Shown one piece after another: positions 53,038 through 63,540 of a stretch of 64,000 bases of DNA. Made by a program: the position numbers and the translations under genes. Each line of letters starts with the position of its first letter. Positions within the stretch are counted from its first letter, which is position 1. Source of the stretch: Heliopora coerulea (lineage: Eukaryota > Cnidaria > Anthozoa > Scleralcyonacea > Helioporidae); contig JASJOG010000337.1 of assembly GCA_030142905.1 (NCBI GenBank), positions 26,001 to 90,000 of the forward strand. Direction: 5' to 3'. The notes under the pieces were generated by a model. It did no database searches. It was not told where the DNA came from and saw only the letters and a list, made by a program, of their open reading frames with translations.

Positions 53038-53503
53038 TTAAATTTGCTGATGGATTTTTAAGCAAAGATTTATTTGCCTTGTAGTGATTATGTGAGTAAA
53101 CGTTTCTTCTACGTTGTTGGCAAACAACTGAAATATTGAGTTTAACTTTCTGGCATCTGCTAATTGTAACTTTTTAATGTTGTTGCTAACATTATATTCT
53201 TTTGCACTTTCTTTAATTTTTTCAGCAATGGCAGTTATAAAGTATTTTTCATCCTTCTTCAACACCTTTTGGAATACTTTGCAAACTTGAACAACACATG
53301 CATTGGTTTTCTTCAAAATCTGATGATAGATAAATTTTTAATACACTAAGAGATGGTTTTATAAAATCTCTAATAATAAAATCATTGCTGTCCTTTGCAA
53401 AATTGTTTCTGCCAAAAGTTTTAGTATCAAGGTAATCAGACCCATTAGAATCGTGACTGTCACAATATGATGTTTTCAATTTTTTTCTCGGGATTTCTGT
53501 CAC
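53038..53503 (-). CDS. Unrecognised open frames, possible host exons
   Basis: Two overlapping minus-strand frames: 53503-53249 (MTEIPRKKLKTSYCDSHDSN, then KTFGRNNFAKDSND) and 53316-53038 (KTNACVVQVCKVFQKVLKKD, FANNVEETFTHIITTR). They are Lys-rich and partly helical-looking, with no domain recognised. They could be exons of a host gene or another transposon N-terminus. Confidence 0.25.
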
Positions 53504-53607
53504 ATTTCGTAATTCAGAAAAAGGTATGCTATTAGTAACTACTTCACGTCACTGAATAAGTAGATTAAATAGTTTGAAAAAATGAGTTTCCTTGGCTCAT
53601 TGTTTTC

Positions 53608-53844
53608 TTATGCTTGATCCATACGAATATTTATACCATGGTAATTAACCAATATATTTAATTGGTTTCTGAATACAGAAATAAAAAATACAACTAAATT
53701 GATGGCATTATTCACTTTATAAGTGATGTTGACATTAACATTTCTTTCTGGTTTATTAGGTAGCATTTTTAGGTGACTGTCATAGAGGTACGATTTTACA
53801 ATCATGACAAAATCGGACTTGTAATGATCACACAAAAATGGCAT
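53608..53844 (-). CDS. Unrecognised open frame of 78 codons
   Basis: MPFLCDHYKSDFVMIVKSYL, then NVNVNITYKVNNAINLVVFF. No domain recognised. It shares strand with the frames just to the left in coordinate (53.0-53.5 kb), which lie downstream of it. Confidence 0.2.
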   Translation of the reverse strand: MPFLCDHYKSDFVMIVKSYLYDSHLKMLPNKPERNVNVNITYKVNNAINLVVFFISVFRNQLNILVNYHGINIRMDQA

Positions 53845-54189
53845 TTCACCAATGTCTTAATTCAAAACCTCTTGAATTTTTAATAGGTTAACCAATCAAC
53901 TTTCCATTCACCGTTACACAATAATCTGAAAGACTTTATTGGCAGCTGTTCCATTGTAATGACCTTTTCTAATTGCAAAATAAATTAATCAACTATGTTT
54001 GGCCTTGTTAAAAATATTGATAGCTCAGAAATTTGCATTTGCTCACTATTGTGTAACACATTCATCTTGACATTATTAAGTGCATTATTCCAAGTAAACC
54101 AATTTCAGTTTAAAACCGCCAAAGTGTGCTTGCATGTGCAGCATTTAATGCATCGGCATCCATTGTGTCAAAATCAGAATTGGTGCTGG

Positions 54190-55620
54190 CTTCTACAATC
54201 CTAAAAATTTTTTAGTACTTTCACACATTAATTGCAATCTTAAATAGTTGATTGTGGGAAGGTATTTGTTTCCATCATAAAATAATGCCACCCCCTCTTC
54301 CACCCTTTCCATAGCTTCAACCACCATCATCTTGACATATATGGAGAACAGTACTGGCGACCATGGGCATTCTTGGCACACTCTTCTTCCTATCACACAA
54401 GGGTTCAACTCTCCCTCAGCCACTCTAACAACAACCTTTGGTCTCTCCAATCTATTCCAATAATTTGCAGAATACCCAGTAACTGTGTCCATTTCACTCC
54501 ATCAAAAACCTTTTTGAAGTCTACAAAGCATACACACAATTCATTGGAATGTTCCAGGCTTCACTTACTCAACATTCATCATCACTCCAGTTGCTCATCT
54601 AGTACCATGTCCTTTTCTGAAACCAAACTGGGTCTTTCTAACAAAGTCCTTGGCCTTTGTATCTATTCTCCGAGTCAGAATCCGCAGAATGATTTTGGAA
54701 GCATGTGAAATCAGGCTGACAGTTCTATGATCTTCACATTCACGAGCATTTGATTTCTTCTGAAGTGGGATCATTGTTTTCATGAAGTCAATTGGCCATT
54801 CCACTGATGTGTATATCTGCTTGCAGATCTCTTTCCCTTTCCCTTCTCAATTGGTTGTTCAACTTTCTATACATCTTCCTTCCTCCTCCTCCATTCCATT
54901 TTCTGCAACATCTCCTGTGTCACCCAAGCTTTCTTATATCCTATGTTGGTTTAGGCACTGTTCTGGATGACATCCTTCAGTGTAATCCATCTATCAGTAC
55001 TTCTATCTTCTCTGTTTCCTCCTTTTGGAAGTTATCAAGACATATCCCTTCGAGCTTTCCTAAGTTCCATTTTTTTGATCCTCTTCTTTCCTTGGATTCT
55101 TTTCAATCTGAATAGACATCTGCTCCTGGGTAGGTTTTACAATTCTTAACACCATTTCTATATCTGTTTCTGACTAACATGTAGTTAATTTGGTATCTTC
55201 CAGGTATAGCACTTCCTCCTTGGCTGAACAAACTATGTATTAGTTATCACCAACTTCCTTCTTTTGAAAAATTCCACCATTTTCTCTCCCCTGTCATTAA
55301 TACTCCCTAAACCATAAGAACCAACTTCATTTCCATATTTACCTTCACCTACAACAGCATTCCAGTCGCCCATTATGATGATGTTATCATTCCCTTTTTC
55401 CACCTCCAAGAGCTTTTCTATTTCATCATACAATTTATCCACCTCTTCATCCTTGTGAGTTGTAGTTGGCATGTCCACTGGATTTGCTTTTAGTTTCACC
55501 AGTAGCAGGCAATCACTATGTTGGACTATCTTCATGATACCCTTTGATGTTTCCTTATCTAATAATATCGCCACTCCTCTCTGACTTCCCTGTCCCCCTG
55601 GTATATATCACTGTAATATA
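54190..55620 (-). pseudogene. Non-LTR retrotransposon: endonuclease and partial RT
   Basis: The minus strand starts with an exo/endonuclease-phosphatase domain (55574-55233): VAILLDKETSKGIMKIV and NIIIMGDWNAVVGEGKYGNE, where G-D-W-N-A is the hallmark. A degraded linker follows. RT motifs come next: RECEDHRTVSLISHASKII and KTQFGFRKGHGTR (54804-54600), LQKGF (position of the first Asp motif), and VCQECPWSPVLFSIYVKMM (54492-54300). The sequence ends before the YxDD box. Frameshifts and stops throughout. Confidence 0.75.
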
Positions 55621-56300
55621 ATCTCTGTTTCCTCTCCATGTTGTTTCAATCAGTCCTACTGCATTCAGATGCACTTTCTCCATTTTCCATTGGGCAGCAT
55701 GGTGTGTACATTACATGTTCTAATCTTAAGGATTAGGAAAAAATTCAAAATGTTAACAAGCTTCATCCAATTAGCAGCTAATTTCCACTGCACAAGTAAC
55801 ACAGTTCATTGGGTATCTATGACATCAAAGTAATGACTCAAATTTGTCATTTAGTTTGAAAATTTAGTCCATATGTTTCAGTAATCTGTCGATTTTAATA
55901 AATATACATTACTGAAAGTTTCTATTTTTGTTACTCAGGCAACATTTAAGTCGATAGTAATACACTGACTTTCAGTATCATGCTGTATATTCATGTTAGA
56001 CATTTACCTGAATATTGTATGTGAACAAAACATTGAGTTGAAATCACAAATGCAAGTTGTCTTGAGTTATTTGATGTTTAAAATATTTTTTTACAAAGTA
56101 ACAACTTGATACACTAGTAAATCAATAGTATGGGGTTCTTACTCAATGAATATAAAACTCTCTCCTTCACTTAAATTTATTGTATTTATTTACCTCTGAG
56201 GTACATGGCGCAATTACATTCTGAAGGGTAGTTGAATTGAAGTCATAGTGGCAATACAGTAGTTCTTTTGATATGCAGCTATAGTTAAAGGCAATGGTGT
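55621..56300. other. No gene recognised
   Basis: Probably the 5' remains of the non-LTR element up to about 55720, then AT-rich sequence with no feature I can support. Confidence 0.35.
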
Positions 56301-56363
56301 GTAGACATGGACTTATTTGGTAAGAAAAAGTCTGAAAACTTTGACATATGATCTGTGTTCTAA

Positions 56364-56402
56364 CATTCTGTGAATGATCATAATATGTTCATTCACAGAA
56401 TG
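56364..56402. repeat. Perfect 14-bp hairpin
   Basis: CATTCTGTGAATGA (56364-56377) and its exact complement (56389-56402) with an 11-base loop. It lies about 300 bp downstream of the integrase-core transposase end and may belong to that element. Confidence 0.55.
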
Positions 56403-56695
56403 GTATGAATAAGCATTTGTATTGTCATGTTTGCATTTATTTGTCACTTGCACGTGAAGATGAAAAGCAGTTGTGATTACACAGCAACTACTGTTAAGTT
56501 TGAAAAAGAGATTCAAAGCTTCCTTCCAGCGGGTAGGCTTAGCCACACACAGAAGTGAAAACATCTCATTAAATAATCTTTATAATCATTGGTATTTGAT
56601 GTTGCATATTTGCCTCTTGCTTATTCCAACTTCTCACAAGAAACTGGTTGCAAGTAATCTGAAGCATTTCAGTTAGCTGGCAGGAAATACAGTTC

Positions 56696-57519
56696 CTAAG
56701 GCTTCCCAGGAACAGTATTGTGCTGAGACTTTCTTATGTAGTGTGTAATCCAGTAAAGGCGTACAAAGTCTAGATCTTTCTGGATTATCTCTGCAAAGCA
56801 GAACCATAAGCATTCTACATGTATGGTATTGCCACTTAATGATGTACCACTGTCAACAAATTCTTTGAAGAAGTTAATCCACCAAGTTAATCGACTATAA
56901 ATAAGGTAGGTCCACCAAGCTTCCACTCTTTCATTCATAGTGGAAGCACCGTAACGATGTGATTTCTCATCAGCCATCAGCCATTGTTTAGCTGCGATTA
57001 TTATATTCTCAGTTCTACAATCTGTTCCGAGCGAAGTAGGACATCCCCCAAGTTCATCAACACAATTTAGAAAAATACCTGTGGCCACTTATGGATTATG
57101 GTTTGTCCTATCAACCTTGAGCCACTATAGCCATCAATAGCACCATAGATTGGGAAACCATAAGGTTTCAGTTTGTCATATCCATCAGCATGCCAGCAGT
57201 AATTATGCCCTAGGGAAGTATATTCTATTTCCTTTAGTTTGTGTTGTTTTCTCTCCTCTACGCCATGAGGGTTGATAATTTTTAGGATGGATGTAACCTG
57301 TTGCCTAGGAACATAAACTCTATACTTTACACAGAGTGTACGTCCCATTCCTCTGTAACCAGAAATGCTTCCTGGACCATCTAGCTCCTTTCTTATCAAT
57401 TGCTTGACACCAGCCAAGTTAACATTCTCCTTATTTCTTTTGAGATTGTACTGAACTAGTCTTCTTTTCGTTGTTGACATTAACATTGACATATTGTGAT
57501 TCTTGGGAAGAAAACCCAA
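56696..57519 (-). pseudogene. Integrase-core (DDE) transposase, second family
   Basis: The minus frame 57519-57067 reads KRRLVQYNLKRNKENVNLAG, IRKELDGPGSISGYRGMGRT (a helix-turn-helix-like start), KYRVYVPRQQVTSILKI, and YCWHADGYDKLKPYGFPIYG with AIDGYS (first Asp). A frameshift at about 57070 leads to 57060-56696: GCPTSLGTDCRTENIIIA (second Asp), ASTMNERVEAWWTYL (Glu) and WWINFFKEFVDSGTS. The D, D and E residues are all present. One or two breaks only, so relatively young. It belongs to the metazoan transposons with integrase-like cores (IS3EU-like, with caution). Confidence 0.7.
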
Positions 57520-57556
57520 AATGACCTTGTAAGTGAATCTACTGTAAAAGTAACTT

Positions 57557-57862
57557 TCAGTAGGCTTCCTTCTCAGTTACATTGTCAGCTGATGCTAGTA
57601 ACCGGTAAGAAAGTATAGCTGTGTCCAGCTTGGTACCACATTGAGAGCAGTAGAAAAAATGCTCATCAATCTGGCATCCACAGCTGTGAGAAAACATTTT
57701 GTAATATAGTCCATGAAAGTATGTATTATCCTCAAGATATAACTGAAAAGTCGCCAAGTTGGACAAAAAACCATGACGATGGCAGATCACGTGTTGAGCA
57801 ACTTCGATTTTTTTTAATTTGTGTTTTGGGAAATGGATTTGTGTCTGGCACTTACAGGGCAC
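57557..57862 (-). CDS. Upstream Cys-rich open frame, possible N-terminus of the integrase-core element
   Basis: HVICHRHGFLSNLATFQLYL, FSHSCGCQIDEHFFYCSQCG. Cys pairs C-x-C and C-x2-C could bind zinc. It lies 40 bp upstream of the transposase frame on the same strand. No family is recognised, so its link to the transposase rests on position alone. Confidence 0.35.
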   Translation of the reverse strand: MPCKCQTQIHFPKHKLKKIEVAQHVICHRHGFLSNLATFQLYLEDNTYFHGLYYKMFSHSCGCQIDEHFFYCSQCGTKLDTAILSYRLLASADNVTEKEAY

Positions 57863-57934
57863 TGTAAATATGGAATCTCATTAGGTTTGTCAATTGTTCC
57901 ACCACATTGCCACTAAATATCAAATGTTGAATGC

Positions 57935-58490
57935 TTAACGCCACAAGCATGATGCTATCCAAGTCCCTGTAATTGACTGAGAATATGAGTTCTGGAGATC
58001 CCATTTAGCATTGTAACCACTTTTTACAGCCAGTGGTGGTAACTGACTCATAAAGTTATCTCTATCATTTATATAGACCTTAAAATTGTCAACAGGGTAG
58101 TTTAAAACCATTTGTGTAGGGAAATTATTGTAATAATAATTGATACCGTTTTTTGGATACAAATGTTTGTGTTTCTTTCCTTTTGGTAGGTCCTAAGCAG
58201 AACCATTACTATCCCATATTTTAGGGAATTTTGGTTAGTTGCTATAAAGGTATTTTATCATAGATTTGTTATTTTTGAAGGTGTCAGACTCCATGTTTAC
58301 CTTGACACCAGGGATTACATCCTTCAAAAAAATTGAAGTTGAAGTGAGATTATCGTTTCTATGTACAGCTACTTCAAATTTGAACTTTGCTAATATCAGC
58401 ATTTGGATACTATCTCATGATATGTTGTTTTCACTCAGTTTTTTCATAGTTAGCACCGAGATACTGTTTGAATAGATCGACCATTTATAA
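57935..58490 (-). pseudogene. Second copy of viral virion-type protein B
   Basis: Diverged homologue of 33714-34280: NADISK, MIKYLYSN, then INYYYNNFPTQMVLNYPVDN, FKVYINDRDNFMSQLPPL, and SITGTWIASC. Segments occur in the same order and spacing as in the larger element. The C-terminal part is missing after W-I-A-S-C. Stops and shifts near 58160-58260. Confidence 0.65.
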
Positions 58491-58504
58491 TATACCATAT
58501 AACA

Positions 58505-58870
58505 TAAATTAGAAAGATAACAGTGTTTATCGATGCTAGTTCCAAAGTGATTAATCTTCAAGAGTTGCTGTTAATAACCCACCAGAACACACATGTTCTA
58601 GTCAAGAAGGCTACTATATTTTGGATATATGACATTATAGATCAGAATAACAACAAATTGACATGCAATGGTGTTAAGAAGATTCTTGATCCAGGTTATT
58701 AGACATTCCCTATGCTAAAGAAGGAGGTTGAGAGTGCAGTGTAAAATCAAAATGAATATGATGGTGCATGTTCAATAACTAGTGAGAACACAGTCTCAAG
58801 AGTCTTTGACCAGAATAAAACCATAAGTCCTAATAGAGTGGGACATTAGACATCCGTTCTGGATTAAAAT
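58505..58870 (+). pseudogene. Second copy of viral virion-type protein A
   Basis: The plus frame TVFIDASSKVINLQELLLIT and NGVKKILDPGY, a stop, FPMLKKEVESAV, then NEYDGACSITSEN. It matches 33678-33300 on the minus strand in order, including the stop after P-G-Y. It lies head-to-head with the protein B copy, as in the larger element. The right part is lost near 58870. Confidence 0.6.
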
Positions 58871-59480
58871 TTAAAAGAATTAGCAGTAATACAACCAACA
58901 CACTCAGAAATATTTTTACAGATGCTAAATCAAACTCAGTACATGTTGGTGATGGTAGATTATCCAGGTTAGTATAATCTTGAGAAAGAGTGTTGGTCAC
59001 TGACATTTCAATTAGCTCAGTGGCAGTCATTTTCATTGTCAAAAGGAAGAACAGTCAACCTATTTTATTCAACTGTTTCATTACATCATGCATGTGGGGG
59101 GTGGTGTCATTGGCATTGTTGGAGTTGATGTATTGTCTAATCTTTTGTAAGGTTCTGGTTCCAAGTTGGGAAACCAACTTTCCAGTGTAAGCCATTGCTG
59201 GTAGTTTGTGCTGTATGTTATGCATGGTGCCAAGTCCCAATCAGTATTGTGTTTGGTTCTATCCCCATTCTTAAATGCTCATTTCTGTTGAAGTTCCTGC
59301 CAGTCAGCACGTTTGGTCGTGTGGGTGTTCCTTGTCTTTAATGTTAATGAGTAGATTTTGTAATGTAAGGCCGTAAGATACACGAGATGATCTCAGATTT
59401 ACCTCTGACAAAAGGTATCATAGCTGTTGTAGTGGTCAGGTTGTTGGTTTCATGGTCTTTGTGGGTGTTTAGTCAAGTAC
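58871..59480 (-). pseudogene. Penelope-like element A, copy 3, 3' half
   Basis: Minus-strand frames with MHNIQHKLPAMAYTGKLVSQ and MTATELIEMSVTNTLSQDY, which match the C-terminal and 3' tail of copy 1 (MTATKAVETSVTSTNSLSQD). Upstream non-coding matches reach 59480, where the direct-repeat insertion begins. Confidence 0.65.
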
Positions 59481-59484
59481 CGAT

Positions 59485-61607
59485 TATCACTTCTTTTCTG
59501 ACTGTATAACATTGACTGCCAACCCCAAATCCCTGCTGAAGAGGCCACCATAGAAGGCTGAAACGTATATGCAGGGTTGTGTCCCAAGATATTTATGCAT
59601 GAGACAATGTTATGCATCTTTTACTCTCTCTGTATTCATACATACTTCTTTATTAAACTCTACACCACATGGCCAACTGCGTAGACATCTAACTGTCGGT
59701 AAAACCACAAGGCCTGGTGGTAATTACTAATACACCTGCACAACATGAATGTATAATCCACAATTTACTCTGAAACTAAAAACTCATACTCATTCACTCA
59801 ACTTTACATGGCATACCATTAGCATAGCCATATCACACTCACTATAGCCCGTGACTAAAAGCACGTTCCATCATTAACAATCATTAGACAGTCACGACTA
59901 CAGAACTGTAATACCAGTGTGGTTCCAATTACCTACTCTAAAACCAAAAAAATCAGTGAAAATCTCGTAGGGAACAGGTAGAGCTAATCCAAACTCACCA
60001 CACTGTATAGTTTAACATTTCACTTAACAGCTAAGACATTTTCACCACATGCATAGTAGCTACATCCAAAGGGCAAATAGCTTGCCTATGGATTTTAAGC
60101 AATCTTGCACTAACCACATCAGATAACATCATCCTCGACATAACAAACCCAAAGGACAATATATTTGATCACGACTAACCAACATTTCGCATAACACATG
60201 CGAACTTTTCGACAAAATGCAGCTCAATAATACCTTTATTTAGTTGACAATGTCATACACAAACAAAACACAACTTCAGGAATAATTGACAACACATGAT
60301 GGGACCATACGAACCAAACTGAAGCAAACAACACTGACCATGGCAAAGGAACTTCAACAGAGACTAACATGGAACAATATAAGATGAGACAACTCAACAA
60401 ACACTTTCACTAAAGTTGTTTTCACATAACAACAATCTACCCAGTAACATAATAGTCGTCTTTATATACAACTGATAAGATTCTATATACCAACATACCA
60501 AATAAGGAAGGCATCAAACCATCGATAGGTATGTTAGAAAAAGACGCTGATCACAACAATAACACATTAGAAATGACACACAAAAAAATAAACAACATAA
60601 TCTTCCATTTACTTTCACTTAACAATGATCTACCATTAACATAATACCCGTCACTATAGAGGTCAGGAGTTCATATACCAACATATCAAGTGACTAAGGC
60701 ATCAATGCCTATGTAGGTATGTTAAAAGAAGATGCTGAACCTGACAATAACACAGAAGAGACTATGACTGAAACATTTTTACTAGTAACGATGAAAACGT
60801 TTCGATGTACAACATGGTGTTGAACAACATATGAACCCAACTCGCAATGCTACCTCATTATGATCCGACACCTCACAGCTATGCTCAAAGCGCACCTTTT
60901 ATTTACTGGAAATGAACAACACTACTTGATTAAATTTCACATCACAACCCATTCATACTCCCATTTCCTGTTCAATGCTAACACGGATGCCCACCTTCTC
61001 TCAACATGAGGTAAACTCATCTTGAGATTACAATGGCATGCAGAATTGGTCTTCCTAAGACACACAACAAGTCTGGTAAGCACACATTTTAATTAAAACT
61101 GATTACCGCTTCTTTTCTGATTGTATAACATCGACTGCCAACCCCAAATCCCTGCTGAAGAGGCCACCATAGAAGGCCAAAACTTATGTCCAGGGTTGTG
61201 TCCCAAGATATTTATGCATGAGACAATGTTACACATCTTTTACTCTTTCTCTCTGCATTCATACATACTTCTTTATTAAACTCTACACCACATGGCCAAC
61301 TGTGTAGCCATCTAACTGTCGGTAAAACCACAAGGCCAGGTGGTCGGTTTTGAATTCCCGAATCGCACTCGTGGTAGTTACTAATATACCTGCACAACAT
61401 GAATGTATACTCCATGATTTACTCTGAAACTAAAAACTCATACTCATTCACTCAACTTTACATGGTATACCATTAGCGTAGCCATATCGCACTCACTATA
61501 GCCCACAGCTAAAAGTGCGTCCCATCATTAACAGTTTCACTCACAACTACACAACTGTAACACCAGTGTGGTTCCAAGTACCTACTCTAAAACCAAAAAA
61601 ATCTGAC
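59485..61607. mobile_element. Insertion bounded by about 480-bp direct repeats
   Basis: Repeat 1 (59485-59956) and repeat 2 (61106-61607) are direct copies with high similarity; repeat 2 has about 28 extra bases (near 61342-61370, GGTTTTGAATTCCCGAATCG). Both begin near CTTCTTTTCTGA and end at AAAACCAAAAAAATC. They enclose about 1150 bp of Ala/Cys-poor, CA-rich sequence without a coding frame. The layout is that of a non-autonomous LTR-like element or a tandem duplication. It lies inside Penelope A copy 3. Confidence 0.6.
60440..60770. repeat. Internal duplicated segment
   Basis: Two related units of about 110 bp: AACATAATAGTCGTC ... CATACCAA ... GGTATGTTAGAAAAAGACGC (60449-60554) and AACATAATACCCGTC ... 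CATATCAA ... GGTATGTTAAAAGAAGATGC (60639-60734). They lie between the large direct repeats. Confidence 0.5.
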
Positions 61608-61629
61608 AGAACACATGTTGTAGGTACTC

Positions 61630-61979
61630 ATTCTTGTTGTGTATGTCTAGTCCATGTCTTTATGGTAGTGGGTTGTAGGATGATTGTCAAGTAACCTGTC
61701 AGCATAGGTTGGTTTTCAATAAATGGTAGTCTATGATTCATCCTCACATTTTACCAAGCAGTCTAGAAAAGGAAGTGTTCCTTTCTCTTCAATCTCCTTA
61801 GTAAAAATTTATGTCACAGTTCTTGTCCATAATGACAGTTATGCATCCTTTGTCTGCCGGCAGTATGGCATTATCTTCATCTTGTTTTAGTCATTCGAGT
61901 GCTCATTGCTTGTCCCTTGTATTCAGGCACCCAGGAGAATCATACTGATTTTTCCGGGCTCAAACCATTTACTTTACTA
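61630..61979 (-). pseudogene. Penelope-like element A, copy 3, 5' half
   Basis: The minus strand carries DNAILPADKGCITVIMDKN (RT N-terminal part, about 61885-61830) joined, with an internal deletion, to FTKEIEEKGTLPFLDCLVKC (about 61805-61750) and PTYADRLLDNHPTTHY. The plus strand at 61955-61979 shows the family A 3' terminus CAAACCATTTACTTTA, so a remnant of an inverted partner adjoins it. Confidence 0.7.
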
Positions 61980-62605
61980 GAAATATGTGCACACAACAAC
62001 CCCTCGCCCACCGTTCCAATATATCTCTTGATAATCCAAGTTACAAGGATAATTTTTCAAAATTCTCAAAAAGACAAATCCTCCTGACTATAACTGGAAG
62101 AGGACATGCAATAAAAAAAAAATCCACACAGAATTTGGCTGCAAATAAACAACAATCCAAACTGGAAATTATTTTATATTTAAACTGCTTATCGTCATAT
62201 TTACATTTAAATTTCAATTCTGCTTTATTAAAACAAAAAGTTCGGTGAGAATAATGTTCAACAGCTTAACAAATGGTAAGATGTCCATCCTTACAATTAA
62301 ATTATTAAACAACAAATGATATGATCAATACCCTGAATTATTTGCAGGTTTATGGTAATTTGTGTCATTTTCCAATTCGACTTCTCACTTGTTTTGCCTT
62401 AAAGAAAGATTGTTTTATTAGATGACCAGACTTTCCATCTCAAAAGTGGAGCATTCTCATAGGTTATCAAACGAATACCGGCATTACGGACAGCTTTTCA
62501 TTGAATATTTTTTCTGACGTTTTTTTGACTTTAAAAATTGATAAATTATACGTTACCTCAAAGTTGGTTACAAATGTCTTTAAGATCTGCTATGATAAGG
62601 GTTTA
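61980..62605. other. No gene recognised
   Basis: The plus-strand frame 61985-62248 (Lys/Asn/Ser-rich) has no recognisable domain. The rest is AT-rich. Confidence 0.35.
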
Positions 62606-62610
62606 TGCTA

Positions 62611-63540
62611 AGTATTCATTTGGAAGTACAAGACTTTGGTGACGAAGATGAAACGAATTACAAAATCGGCGAAGTAAACAAAGAAAACATGAACGAATTC
62701 TGCAGTATTATCGCTGACCAAAAATCGGAAAATACAAAACATAAAACAAAATACGACAAGCAAACCTTGTGGAAGTTTTGTTGAAAGAAGAACGAGAAGA
62801 TGGAAGTAAAAGGCATACATTTTCCAAGGCAAAACATCAATAAAAAAGAAAAATGGTGTATAAACCTGCAACTCTTGCATATTTTCAACTAAGCATTCAG
62901 TGACACCTCGACACAAAGGGTTCAATGGTAAATTTATACAAAGACGACTTTAAACTTTCTTGAGAGGTTTTAAAATCCTGATGAAAGCATTACCGATCAA
63001 ATATGGTAAAGGTCATCATGCACAAATCACTCTTGAAGTGAGAAAGACTGAAGCGGACAACTGTTTTGCCGAAGGATAATTTGGTGACCAAAAACAAATA
63101 GCTTTGCAGCGAGTTACCTGGTGGCTGTTTACCTAGCATTTTTGTATTGAGCCAAAAATACATCCTAACGTCTTCAATGGGGTGACATTTCATAGCGAAA
63201 AAAATCCTGATTGAGGCAATGAAAGCGGAGAAAGCATCCAAAGACTGTCATGGTCTGGACAACTGTTCTGGATGACGAGTGTTCTATCTCACTTCTCAAA
63301 CAATTGACCATGAACGCTGTCCGGTTAAATACTGTGAAATGTTCAAAAATAATCGTCATACAGAGATGAATGAACCAGAATCTTCATTCTACTTTGCCAA
63401 CAAACGCCAGCAAAATCCAGACTGTAATATTTCATTTAAGAAACCTCCCTTAGGGAAGAATGAAGTTGGGAAGCTACTTTTGAAAGCTGCTCAAAACAAT
63501 TCCATTCCCAGAACTTGTACTTCAAAGCTACTCCACTGAG
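62611..63540 (+). pseudogene. Crypton-like tyrosine recombinase fragment (KIAA1958/DUF3504-type)
   Basis: The plus frame begins with an acidic region, KYDKQTLWKF. It continues with KGHHAQITLEVRKTEADNCF, FGDQKQIALQRVTWWLF, and then, in 63279-63539, HERCPVKYCEMFKNNRHTEM, PESSFYFANK and FKKPPLGKNEVGKLLLKAAQ. This order (conserved R-C-x-V-x-x-(Y/L) region, a sugar-beet-like F-Y-(F/L) strand, then P-L-G-x-N) fits the catalytic domain of Crypton-derived DUF3504 proteins. The expected H-x-x-R box and catalytic Tyr are not found in frame. Several stops and one frameshift. Confidence 0.5.

Noticed and set aside
54373..55149. Several Ser/Pro/Phe-rich plus-strand open frames
   Set aside because: Antisense of the non-LTR element, whose endonuclease and RT motifs are on the minus strand.
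62608..62925. Minus-strand hydrophobic frames resembling membrane proteins
   Set aside because: Antisense to the acidic/Lys-rich start of the Crypton-like frame; no family match.
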